In this document: piece after piece, positions 1 to 6,362 of the stretch | How positions within the stretch are numbered: the stretch's first letter is position 1 | How the letters are laid out: each line of letters starts with the position of its first letter | Program-made: the position numbers and the translations under genes | From: an uncultured Desulfuromonadales bacterium | GTDB lineage: Bacteria > Desulfobacterota > Desulfuromonadia > Desulfuromonadales > Geopsychrobacteraceae | Direction of reading: 5' to 3' | Assembly: GCA_945788205.1 (NCBI GenBank) | Contig: CALZLE010000351.1 | Span: 1 to 13,971 of the forward strand | DNA: 13,971 nt | Notes under the pieces: generated by a model | The model's database searches: none | The model's input: the letters and a program-made list of their open reading frames with translations, nothing else | What the model was told of the DNA's origin: nothing

Positions 1-144
1 AACGGCAAAATCTTCCGTGTTGAAGTCTATCGGGACAAACGCTTCAGCGGCATGGTGTTGGTCGATTTTGGCGAGAAAATAGAAAAAAAAGAGCCACTTG
101 TCTCACAAGCAGCTCTTTTAGAAAAAACGTCGCGACAGAATTGA
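1..144 (+). CDS. 3' end of an unidentified gene (5' truncated by the window)
   Basis: Frame 1 is open from the left edge to a TGA at 142-144. The first 25 codons (NGKIFRVEVYRDKRF..., then MVLVDFGE) look coding, with mostly G or C at third positions. The other two plus frames meet stops early (80-82 and 20-22), and the frame at 80-82 has an implausible composition. The last ~20 codons run through the terminator hairpin at 88-118 and into the repeat beside the transposase gene. The natural C-terminus may therefore have been replaced when that mobile-type gene arrived. I do not recognise the family. A minus-strand reading is also open but less convincing. Confidence 0.4.
   Translation, partial: NGKIFRVEVYRDKRFSGMVLVDFGEKIEKKEPLVSQAALLEKTSRQN
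83..119. terminator. Bidirectional intrinsic terminator
   Basis: Inverted repeat AAAGAGC (88-94) / GCTCTTT (112-118), then a small CA/CA internal mismatch, then CTTGT (97-101) / ACAAG (105-109) around a CTC loop. An eight-A run (83-90) becomes the T-tract on the minus strand, so it should end transcription of the transposase-like gene. The TTTT at 116-119 gives a weaker plus-strand terminator for the gene entering from the left. Confidence 0.75.
122..144 (-). repeat. Degenerate half of a REP-like GGGGACAG palindrome
   Basis: An A-run, then CG, a GTCGCGAC palindrome (129-136), and GACAGAATTGA (134-144) abut the TGA stop of the transposase-like gene. The same layout (A-run, CGGG, GACAGAATTGA) forms the left half of the full hairpin at 4753-4788. 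The 11-mer GACAGAATTGA is identical and the flanking A-run and CG are kept. The right half is absent because the transposase reading frame begins there. This resembles the terminal repeats found beside RAYT-type genes. Confidence 0.5.
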
Positions 145-1086
145 TCAGCGCCGCACTCGGTTCATCAGCTTCTGATACTTATCCGCCACCTTCTCATCTT
201 TTTTCGCTTTTATCTGCAACCGCCGCACGGCCGAACTGAGTGATGAAACATCCCGTCCTAACTGCTCACCGAGGGCCGTGAGAGTACCACAACCGGTCTC
301 CAAATAAAGCCAGGCAAGATAGGCGCGAGCCTCGGCACAAAGACGATTTTTACCCGGTGCACCAAGTTCCTCTTCTGTCAGTTTGTAGCGCTCCAACACA
401 ATGCGCAGCACCTTCTCTGGATTGACTTTCGGTTGATATTTCTGGCGCGACAATTTCATGGCTCCGCGAACAAATTCATCGTTGCCAAGAATTCGCGGAT
501 CAAATTCACTGCCACGGGTAAAGTCGACGCTGGCGGGTTTCTGAGAGCCTTCGTTGACATAGCTGTGGAATTTCATCAGGGCCTTAATGCCGGTCTCTTC
601 AATCTCCAACATCGGCCGATCGATGGAAAGCCAAGGCACCTTTTCCCGCCCACAGTAAGCGCGATGACTCGACCAGGCATAACGCATCGGGTCGTTTTCA
701 TTGCCAGCACGGACCGGAGCCAGATGAACTTCGCGAACCAGATCGAGGAGGTGTGGTTCAGGATCGATCAAAATCGCCTTATAGCGGCCCTGAAACAGAT
801 GTCCAGCCTGCCCGTGCCAATCGTTAAACCAGCGGGTGTAGCGGAAACCGAGCTGCTGCATAATCCGCGACAAAGGGATATTATCAACTTCGATCACCAG
901 TTGCAGATTGGTCGAATGCAGACAGTAGGCGTAAACCTTGTGACCAAACTTCTCAATCCCCTCCTGAATGAAGAGCAGGAAGCGGGTTCGGTCGGTGTCA
1001 TCGAGAAAAACGTGCTGATTCCCATTGCCATGCAGGGTGACGTGATAAACAGCACCGGGAAAATGTAAGCGGGGTTTACGTGCCAT
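145..1086 (-). CDS. RAYT/IS200-like (Y1) transposase-like protein with DnaA-like C-terminal HTH; catalytic residues substituted
   Basis: 313 aa. Residues 1-150 form a Y1/RAYT transposase domain with the family hallmarks FPGAVYHVT (9-17), LSRIMQQLGFRYTRWFN (72-88) and GHLFQGRYKAILI (95-107). Active proteins of this group carry CLMTNHVHL (HUH motif) and RYIHLNPVRAG (catalytic Tyr). Here the aligned stretches are CLHSTNLQL (55-63) and REVHLAPVRAG (118-128), so the two His are Asn60 and Gln62 and the Tyr is Glu119. Residues ~222-295 resemble the DnaA domain IV helix-turn-helix (EEELGAPGK, then RAYLAWLYLETG and SSLSSAVRRL), a fusion common in Geobacter-type relatives. The reading frame is intact and has a good SD (GGAGGG, 5 nt before the ATG). 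Known family members nick single-stranded REP DNA; this one more likely only binds DNA, which is an inference. A terminator and a half-repeat lie directly downstream. Confidence 0.85.
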   Translation of the reverse strand: MARKPRLHFPGAVYHVTLHGNGNQHVFLDDTDRTRFLLFIQEGIEKFGHKVYAYCLHSTNLQLVIEVDNIPLSRIMQQLGFRYTRWFNDWHGQAGHLFQGRYKAILIDPEPHLLDLVREVHLAPVRAGNENDPMRYAWSSHRAYCGREKVPWLSIDRPMLEIEETGIKALMKFHSYVNEGSQKPASVDFTRGSEFDPRILGNDEFVRGAMKLSRQKYQPKVNPEKVLRIVLERYKLTEEELGAPGKNRLCAEARAYLAWLYLETGCGTLTALGEQLGRDVSSLSSAVRRLQIKAKKDEKVADKYQKLMNRVRR

Positions 1087-1431
1087 AACGACCCTCCACT
1101 AAAAAATAAATTGCAAGCCTGCCCCTTACCTTCGGATGATATTATCAGACTACCCTAATTTTTCAAGAGGGAAGATAAAAAGCCCTGTTAGGGGATCAGA
1201 GTTATCAACGGGGGCGACACGCTCGGCACAGAGAGGCTTCCTAGTCTGCGTAATTATATTCGATCGCAAGAAGGCGGCCGATCAGCTCAAACAGCTCCGT
1301 TTCGTTGAGCGGCTTACGCTGGAATCCGTTGGCTCCCGTGGCAATCAAATGAAAGGTATTCAGAAAATCTTACTTAATTATTGCTAGAATTGGTAGAACA
1401 CAAAGTCATCCCTTTTCGAGGAGAGGAATCT
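1087..1431. other. Intergenic region between the transposase-like gene and glgC
   Basis: 345 bp without an intact gene. It holds the SD of the transposase-like gene (1091-1097, minus) and AAGGGGCAGGCT read on the minus strand (1116-1127), which recurs at 9525-9536. It also holds a receiver-domain remnant (1241-1369, minus) and the SD of glgC. CAGACTA (1146-1152) and TAGTCTG (1242-1248) form a loose inverted repeat. The plus-strand frame opening at 1136 looks like the complement of the receiver remnant, not a gene. No convincing sigma-70 promoter for glgC was found; TAGAAT at 1385-1390 could be a -10 but lacks a good -35. Confidence 0.6.
1241..1369 (-). pseudogene. C-terminal fragment of a response-regulator receiver domain
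   Basis: The minus-strand frame bounded by TAA (1370-1372) and TAG (1241-1243) encodes 42 residues with no start codon and no SD. It reads ...FHLIATGANGFQRKPLNE, then ELFELIGRLLAIE. This matches the end of a CheY-like receiver: beta-5 with the conserved Lys-Pro (RKPL), preceded by the typical GA(N/D)GF, then the amphipathic alpha-5. The phospho-acceptor Asp half is missing. It is probably the stump of a gene cut away by rearrangement near the transposase-like gene. The motif match is good, but the fragment is short. Confidence 0.55.
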
Positions 1432-2712
1432 ATGCCGAACAAAGATGGTCGAGTCATATATCGCTATGTTAGTCACCTTGCCAAAGATACGTTTGCTCTG
1501 GTTCTCGCTGGTGGGCGCGGGAGCCGACTTTATGAGTTGACCGACTGGCGCGCGAAGCCAGCCGTCTATTTCGGCGGCAAATATCGCATTATCGATTTTC
1601 CCCTCTCAAATTGCGTCAATTCAGGAATTCGCCGTATCGGGGTCCTGACCCAGTACAAGTCCCACTCCCTGATCCGCCACCTGGTCCGTGGCTGGAGTCA
1701 TTTCAAGAAAGAGCTCGGTGAATTCGTCGAGGTGCTCCCGGCCTCCCAGCGTTTTTCCGAATCCTGGTACCAAGGGACAGCGGATGCGGTTTACCAGAAC
1801 CTCGATATCATCCGTGCGGAAATGCCCAAATACGTCTTGATTCTCTCAGGCGATCACATTTATCACATGGACTACCGGGACATGCTCCTGCAGCACGTCG
1901 AAAGTGGTGCCGATATGACCGTGTCCTGCCTCGAAGTCCCCGTTGCCGAGGCCGCCGGAGCCTTTGGCGTTATGCAGGTCGATGCCAACAAGCGCATCAT
2001 CGGTTTCGAGGAGAAGCCAGCAAATCCGTCACCACTTCCGGACAACCCGGATCTGACTCTGGCGTCCATGGGCAATTACATTTTCAACACCGAGTTCCTT
2101 TTCGACATCCTCTGTCAGGATGGTGCCGACAAGTCGTCGGAGCATGATTTCGGCAAAGACATCATCCCGTCAATTATCGACAAACATAATGTTTTCGCCT
2201 TTCCCTTCCGTGACCCGGAAACCGAAAGACGCGCTTACTGGCGGGATGTCGGCACGCTGGATGCTTTTTGGGAAGCCAATATGGAACTCATCTCACCAGA
2301 CCCCGAACTGAATCTTTATAACCAGCAGTGGCCGATGTGGACCTACCAGGTTCAATTACCTCCGGCCAAATTTGTTTTTGATCAAGATCACAGACGTGGA
2401 ATGGCTGTCGATTCCGCGGTATCCGGCGGCTGTATCATTTCAGGTTCACAGTTACGCAAAACCCTGCTTTTCTCCAACGTCAGGGTACACTCCTATTCGA
2501 AGATTGAAGAAACCGTGATCCTTCCAGAAACGGAGATTCATCGTAACTGTAAAATCAGACGGGCAATCATCGATCGGGGCTGTGAGATCCCCGAGGGATC
2601 GGTAATCGGCTTCGACCCGGAACAGGACAAAGCAAACGGCTTCCGGATGACCGAAAAAGGCCAGGTGCTGGTGACCAGGGGGATGCTCGGCCAGCGTGAA
2701 GGCTACGCCTGA
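1432..2712 (+). CDS. glgC: Glucose-1-phosphate adenylyltransferase (ADP-glucose pyrophosphorylase)
   Basis: 426 aa, the usual bacterial GlgC size. It makes ADP-glucose from glucose-1-phosphate and ATP, the committed step of glycogen synthesis in the cytoplasm. Visible signatures are the nucleotide-binding loop LAGGRGSRL (25-33), the substrate-loop motif WYQGTADAV (112-120), SGDHIY (139-144, with the metal-binding Asp141), the glucose-1-phosphate Lys region FEEKP (192-196), and YWRDVGTLDAFWEAN (269-283). The C-terminal ~100 residues form the left-handed beta-helix repeats (VSGGCIISGS, then VILPETEI and RRAIIDRGCEI). The ATG at 1432 is chosen because GAGGAGAGG lies just upstream; an in-frame TTG at 1381 would add 17 unlikely residues. 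No other glycogen gene is in the window. The nearest terminator is about 200 nt downstream. Confidence 0.95.
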   Translation: MPNKDGRVIYRYVSHLAKDTFALVLAGGRGSRLYELTDWRAKPAVYFGGKYRIIDFPLSNCVNSGIRRIGVLTQYKSHSLIRHLVRGWSHFKKELGEFVEVLPASQRFSESWYQGTADAVYQNLDIIRAEMPKYVLILSGDHIYHMDYRDMLLQHVESGADMTVSCLEVPVAEAAGAFGVMQVDANKRIIGFEEKPANPSPLPDNPDLTLASMGNYIFNTEFLFDILCQDGADKSSEHDFGKDIIPSIIDKHNVFAFPFRDPETERRAYWRDVGTLDAFWEANMELISPDPELNLYNQQWPMWTYQVQLPPAKFVFDQDHRRGMAVDSAVSGGCIISGSQLRKTLLFSNVRVHSYSKIEETVILPETEIHRNCKIRRAIIDRGCEIPEGSVIGFDPEQDKANGFRMTEKGQVLVTRGMLGQREGYA

Positions 2713-2913
2713 CCCTGTAAAGGTTTTGGTAGCCGCGGGTGGCGACAACGGCCTTGAAACCTTCGTAGGCAAGGAACAGCGGCACAAAGAAAACTCTCTC
2801 GAATGAGATCTCACGCTCAGACGGTAGAAGAGCCACCACTTGGCCAGCAGGATGCTGGCAGGATCAAAACCCGTCACAGTTTAAAGAAACTGAGCGAGTC
2901 TGTTCCCCAAAAT
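2713..2913. other. Intergenic region downstream of glgC with a possible coding remnant
   Basis: No intact gene is visible. On the minus strand, two adjacent frames read like pieces of one protein: TGFDPASILLAKWWLFYRL (about 2817-2874) and then, after a frame change, SFERVFFVPLFLAYEGFKAV (about 2748-2810). Neither has a credible start plus SD, and the frames then run uninterrupted into the complement of glgC. A 7-bp hairpin (GCCAGCA 2843-2849 / TGCTGGC 2853-2859) also lies here. This could be a frameshifted remnant or chance. Confidence 0.25.
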
Positions 2914-2952
2914 AAAATCAGCCCCAACCAATTAGGCTGGGGCTGATTTTTT
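2914..2952. terminator. Bidirectional terminator between convergent glgC and the FKBP gene
   Basis: Perfect 13-bp inverted repeat AAAATCAGCCCCA (2914-2926) / TGGGGCTGATTTT (2938-2950) with an 11-nt loop. It is followed by TTTTTT (2947-2952) on the plus strand and by a T-rich TTTTATTTT tract on the minus strand. It sits 24 nt beyond the stop of the minus-strand FKBP gene and also closes glgC transcription coming from the left. Confidence 0.9.
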
Positions 2953-2976
2953 AAATAATTCTCTGAAAAGAAACGG

Positions 2977-3468
2977 TTAGTGAATCGAATCTGCCCCCAT
3001 TGCTCCGGCAAAAAGTGGGGGGAGCTCTTTGGGAGGCTCTGTATCGATTTCGAGCATCTCAATAACAAAGGTCAACGCTTTGCCCGCCAATGGATGATTG
3101 GCATCAAGAGTGACGGTCTCTTCAGTGACTTTATCAATCATAAACCGCAAGATACTGCCATCCCCCTGGGTCACTTCCAGTTGTCCACCTTCGGTCAGCT
3201 CGAGGTTTTCTGGCAGGTCTGCGCGGTTAATCTCCTCGATCAAATCAGAGTTGGGCTCTCCGTACGCCTGATCTGGTTCGATGACGACAGTTTTTGTCTC
3301 TCCCTGGGACATGCCAAGGGCCGCCGCCTCAAAACCTTTGATCACCTCTCCTCTGCCGACAATGAAGGACAGGGGGCTGTCTTCTGGGGATGCATCGAAG
3401 ATTGTTCCGTCTGCGAGTTTACCAGTGTATTTAACTGTTACGGTGTTGTTGTGAGCTGCGCGAATCAT
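2977..3468 (-). CDS. SlyD-like FKBP-type peptidyl-prolyl cis-trans isomerase
   Basis: 163 aa. It should catalyse cis-trans isomerisation of X-Pro bonds and act as a folding chaperone in the cytoplasm; no signal peptide is seen. The split FKBP fold is visible. The N-terminal part is VTVKYTGKLADGTIFDAS (10-27) plus LSFIVGRGEVIKGFEAAALGM (33-53). The insert-in-flap chaperone domain spans about 66-122 (AYGEPNSDLIEEI...). The closing strand is LDANHPLAGKALTFVIEM (121-138), the SlyD signature. The metal-binding His/Cys-rich tail of E. coli SlyD is missing; instead there is a short proline-containing tail (EPPKELPPLF). The ATG at 3466-3468 is preceded by AGAGG at about 7 nt. The gene appears monocistronic, as the upstream MBL-fold gene ends in its own hairpin. 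Confidence 0.9.
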   Translation of the reverse strand: MIRAAHNNTVTVKYTGKLADGTIFDASPEDSPLSFIVGRGEVIKGFEAAALGMSQGETKTVVIEPDQAYGEPNSDLIEEINRADLPENLELTEGGQLEVTQGDGSILRFMIDKVTEETVTLDANHPLAGKALTFVIEMLEIDTEPPKELPPLFAGAMGADSIH

Positions 3469-3603
3469 GGCTTACCTCTTTCAAAGTGGTCATCGATTTT
3501 ACCGGGAGACAAGAGTCAAAAAAATGAGAATCCCGTGAGCGCTCTATGCTTAACAAGACCGGCTTCATTGGTCAATTGTTTTCAACAATCTGGAAAGGAC
3601 AAG

Positions 3604-3625
3604 AAAAAAGGGACAGTCCCCTTTA
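3604..3625 (-). terminator. Compact GGGACAGTCCC hairpin, terminator of the MBL-fold gene
   Basis: AAAGGG (3607-3612) / CCCTTT (3619-3624) with loop ACAGTC. On the minus strand this is followed by TTTTTTC (A-run 3604-3609), a terminator shape. The TAA stop of the MBL-fold gene (3623-3625) lies inside the hairpin. The core GGGACAG is shared with the larger REP-like hairpin at 4753-4788, so it may be a reduced member of the same repeat family. Confidence 0.6.
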
Positions 3626-4627
3626 TTTTTGACCCGCAAGGTAAATGTTAAAATCACTCCCATCTGACTTAACAACCAGGTTGCCATTTGTCGCGGTAGA
3701 ATAAACCGCTTCGGAGTACTGACGTGACGAATGCCAAAGATATTTTTTCTTACCGCTGTCCCAAGAGGCATATTCCATGGCGTGGGCAGTTTGATTGTTC
3801 AACGTGTATGGCTCCAATCGCTCAATTACGTGCTTGCGTGGGTGACCATCGCTGTTTTTGGAACCAGCACTCACGATTGCAGCCTGAGGCTTGATTGCTT
3901 TCACCCACTGCCCCCCTGTGGAGGTTGCCAAACTGCCATGATTGCTAATTTTCAAAACATCTGCAGCCAGCCATTCTTTTGAAAAACGATCCAGAATGAC
4001 GTCTTCTGTCGCGGTAGTCGCATCACCGGTCAGGATTACCTCAAACTCTCCATACCTGATCATCAATACGATGCTCGAAGCATTCTTGGGTGATTGATCT
4101 GAAACGACTGAGGCCGCCAGTATGTGGATCTGTGCATCTCCACAAGAGATTTCAGCATTCGGGGCTTTTTCGGCATTGAAATAATCACTCGTGAGAAAGG
4201 TTTTACGGTTCTGTTCAACCGTGGTGAGCCATCTGCTAAATTTCTCGTGACCGTAATTATCTTCAGTGCCCACGAGGTAAACATTTTTGACCGGAACCTT
4301 GTCGAGCGCTCTTGTTGCGAGGTTGTAATTGTTCCTGTCCGGTTTGGTGATGATGAGGGCTTCGAGTGCCTTTCCCGAAATCCCCCCATGTTTGAGGAGA
4401 TAGTAGCGCAGCTTTCCACCCGGAAACCCTGAGCTGGATCCAGCGTCTATGAGTATATTTTTCCCGTTTGGGCAATTAACTAAAGTCGCGTCTCCATGAC
4501 CGACATCGATGAAATGAATTGTCAGATCATTATTTCTAACAACCTGATCAGAAGGGGCAACGGATGCGCTAATACAGATAGCGGGTGCAGAAAGAAGTAA
4601 AAATAAGATCTTGAGCCTTATCAACAT
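3623..4627 (-). CDS. Exported metallo-beta-lactamase-fold protein (ComEC C-terminal-like), metal motif degenerate
   Basis: 334 aa. The N-terminus (MLIRLKILFLLLSAPAICIS) is a signal peptide, so the protein is exported or lipid-associated. The body matches the ComEC/Rec2-type MBL fold: TIHFIDVGHGDATLV (36-50), NILIDAG (57-63), EVILTGDAT (196-204), VLKISNHGS (224-232) and AIVSAGSKN...GHPRK (250-265). In active relatives the first metal site reads THPDADH; here it is TKPDRNN (94-100), so His, Asp and His have become Lys95, Asn99 and Asn100. The later HGS and GHP elements persist. It may be an inactive or altered-metal member, which is an inference. The SD AGGAG lies 7 nt before the ATG. By eye its base composition is more AT-rich than rng or radA, hinting at acquisition. 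Substrate unknown. Confidence 0.8.
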   Translation of the reverse strand: MLIRLKILFLLLSAPAICISASVAPSDQVVRNNDLTIHFIDVGHGDATLVNCPNGKNILIDAGSSSGFPGGKLRYYLLKHGGISGKALEALIITKPDRNNYNLATRALDKVPVKNVYLVGTEDNYGHEKFSRWLTTVEQNRKTFLTSDYFNAEKAPNAEISCGDAQIHILAASVVSDQSPKNASSIVLMIRYGEFEVILTGDATTATEDVILDRFSKEWLAADVLKISNHGSLATSTGGQWVKAIKPQAAIVSAGSKNSDGHPRKHVIERLEPYTLNNQTAHAMEYASWDSGKKKYLWHSSRQYSEAVYSTATNGNLVVKSDGSDFNIYLAGQK

Positions 4628-4752
4628 ATAAACGCTCCTTTAAAACTTTCCACTTACAATATCGGATTGAATCGCCAAGCGTCGAAGAGATCTTTTAGCG
4701 TCGCACAAGTTCTGAGTTTTGACAAATCAACAAACTCATAAAACAGAGCCAT

Positions 4753-4790
4753 AAAAAAACGGGGACAGAATTGAATTCCGTCCCCGTTGT
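4753..4790 (-). terminator. REP-like GGGGACAG hairpin acting as the rng terminator
   Basis: AACGGGGAC (4758-4766) / GTCCCCGTT (4780-4788) is a perfect 9-bp stem. The inner GAAT (4768-4771) / ATTC (4775-4778) extends it after one A/C mismatch, with loop TGA. On the minus strand it is followed by seven Ts (4753-4759), about 20 nt after the rng stop, giving a strong intrinsic terminator. The GGGGACAG...GTCCCC form is typical of intergenic palindromes associated with RAYT-type genes. Confidence 0.8.
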
Positions 4791-4811
4791 CGTTCCTTAT
4801 CGATAAAAGAA

Positions 4812-6317
4812 TTAACCGACTGCGATCTCGAACTGTTCAATGTGAAACCCAGGTCGCGAATTGATTGAAATATGCCGGCCGTAGCGCTGCTCAAGCTCAT
4901 CGATGCCGGTTCGTTCTTCATCGATCAACAGCCCGGCGATATCGGGATGCGCCAGCAGAGTAACAAGCCCGGCGGGCAGATCAGCCAGTTCTCGGTGCAG
5001 TTCGCGAAGAATTTCGTAGATAATTGTCAGCTTTCCCTTAACGTAACCCTTGCCCTCGCAATAGCTGCACGGCTCGCAGAGGGTACGACCGATCGACTCA
5101 CGGACGCGTTTACGGGTCATCTCGACCAATCCCAATTCGGAAATTTTCAGGATGTTGGTTTTGTTCTTATCGTTTTTCAGCGCTTCCTCAAGAGCAGCAT
5201 GAACCTTCTCGCGGTGCGCTTCTTTTTCCATGTCGATAAAATCGATGATGATCAGTCCACCGATGTTTCTCAGCCGCAGCTGAAAAGCGATCTCTTTCAA
5301 CGCTTCCAGATTTGTTTTGAGGATTGTATCTTCGAGATTGTGCTTACCAACGTAACGGCCGGTATTTACATCGATAGCGGTCAACGCTTCGGTCTGCTCA
5401 ATGATGATGGAACCGCCACTTTTCAACCAGACTTTACGCCCCAACGCACGAGAGATTTCCACCTCAAGCCCATAGGCATCAAAAATCGGCTCATCCCCAT
5501 CGTACAGCTCGATACAGTAGTTAAGCCGCGGCATAAAGGTGCGAATAAAACGGATGATTTTATCGTACTCTTCCTTACTGTCGACCACGATCCGCTTGAT
5601 CTCTTCGGTCAGAATGTCACGTAACACCTTGCTGGTGACATCCAGATCGGAATGGATCAGGCTCGGTGCTTTTCGCTCGTCGATGTCGGCGCTCAGATCT
5701 TCCCAGAGACCGACCAGAAATTCCATGTCGCCACGCAGCTCATCTTCGCTCTTGCCTTCAGACACGGTGCGAACGATAAAACCAGTGCCCGGCTCGCGCA
5801 TCGATTCAACCACTTTGCGCAACCGCTCACGTTCGTCCTCAGATTCGATACGGCGGGAAATTCCAACATGGTCGACGGTCGGCATATAAACCAAGTGCCG
5901 CCCCGGCAGAGAGATATGCGAGGTAATGCGCGCGCCCTTGGTGCCGATCGGTTCCTTGGAGATCTGCACCAGCAGTTCCTGCCCCTCTTTAAGCAGGTCC
6001 TCGATCGGCGGCAGCGAAGCCAACTCACCACTTTCGCCCTGCTCCGGTACTGGCTCATCCCCTTCGATGGTCCGCTCGACCTGCTCCATCTCATCGAGCA
6101 CATCAGCAACGTAAAGAAACGCCGCCTTTTCCAGACCGATGTCGACAAACGCCGCCTGCATGCCCGGCAACACCCGGATGACCTTACCCATGTAAATGTT
6201 CCCGACGATCCCCATCTCTCGCTCGCGCTCAATATAAAGCTCGGCGATGTGACCCCCTTCGAGCAGGGCAACACGAGTCTCGTGGGAGGTGGTGCAAATG
6301 ACCAGCTCCTTTGTCAT
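4812..6317 (-). CDS. rng: Ribonuclease G (RNase E/G family)
   Basis: 501 aa, close to the E. coli RNase G length and without the RNase E C-terminal scaffold. It is a single-strand-specific endoribonuclease acting in rRNA 5' maturation and mRNA decay in the cytoplasm. The N-terminal S1-containing part shows VGNIYMGKVIRVLPGMQAAFVDIG (38-61). The 5'-sensor/RNase H region shows GTKGARITSHISLPGRHLVYMP (125-146). The DNase I-like catalytic subdomain shows TAIDVNTG (Asp316) and IIIDFIDM (Asp359), the two Mg-binding Asp. The Zn-link is CEPCSYC (414-420), matching CNECPTC of E. coli RNase G. The ATG at 6315-6317 has GGAGA upstream. It lies 45 nt downstream of the radical SAM gene on the same strand, likely one operon, and ends at the hairpin 4753-4790. 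Confidence 0.95.
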   Translation of the reverse strand: MTKELVICTTSHETRVALLEGGHIAELYIEREREMGIVGNIYMGKVIRVLPGMQAAFVDIGLEKAAFLYVADVLDEMEQVERTIEGDEPVPEQGESGELASLPPIEDLLKEGQELLVQISKEPIGTKGARITSHISLPGRHLVYMPTVDHVGISRRIESEDERERLRKVVESMREPGTGFIVRTVSEGKSEDELRGDMEFLVGLWEDLSADIDERKAPSLIHSDLDVTSKVLRDILTEEIKRIVVDSKEEYDKIIRFIRTFMPRLNYCIELYDGDEPIFDAYGLEVEISRALGRKVWLKSGGSIIIEQTEALTAIDVNTGRYVGKHNLEDTILKTNLEALKEIAFQLRLRNIGGLIIIDFIDMEKEAHREKVHAALEEALKNDKNKTNILKISELGLVEMTRKRVRESIGRTLCEPCSYCEGKGYVKGKLTIIYEILRELHRELADLPAGLVTLLAHPDIAGLLIDEERTGIDELEQRYGRHISINSRPGFHIEQFEIAVG

Positions 6318-6362
6318 GTCTTTTCTCCAGATCTATTTATATCGTTAAAATGAAACTTGAAA

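Noticed and set aside
433..1068. Plus-strand open frame of 211 codons
   Set aside because: It lies fully inside the transposase-like gene on the other strand, has no family resemblance, and is the complement of a clear protein.
1105..1130. Sigma-54-like GG...TTGCAA sequence on the minus strand before the transposase-like gene
   Set aside because: The spacing between the GG and GC elements is off by one and the -24 element is poor.
1136..1387. Plus-strand open frame of 83 codons upstream of glgC
   Set aside because: It has no SD, and its second half is the complement of the receiver-domain fragment. The minus-strand reading carries the recognisable motif.
2843..2859. GCCAGCA/TGCTGGC hairpin with a 3-nt loop
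   Set aside because: It has no T-tract and no relation to a gene end; a 7-bp hairpin of this kind can occur by chance.
2452..2877. Minus-strand 141-codon frame opposite the glgC 3' end
   Set aside because: Most of it is the complement of the conserved GlgC beta-helix. Only the part beyond 2712 could be a remnant, and that is listed separately.
5652..6353. Plus-strand open frame of 233 codons opposite rng
   Set aside because: It is antisense to the highly conserved RNase G S1 and sensor regions and has no credible start.
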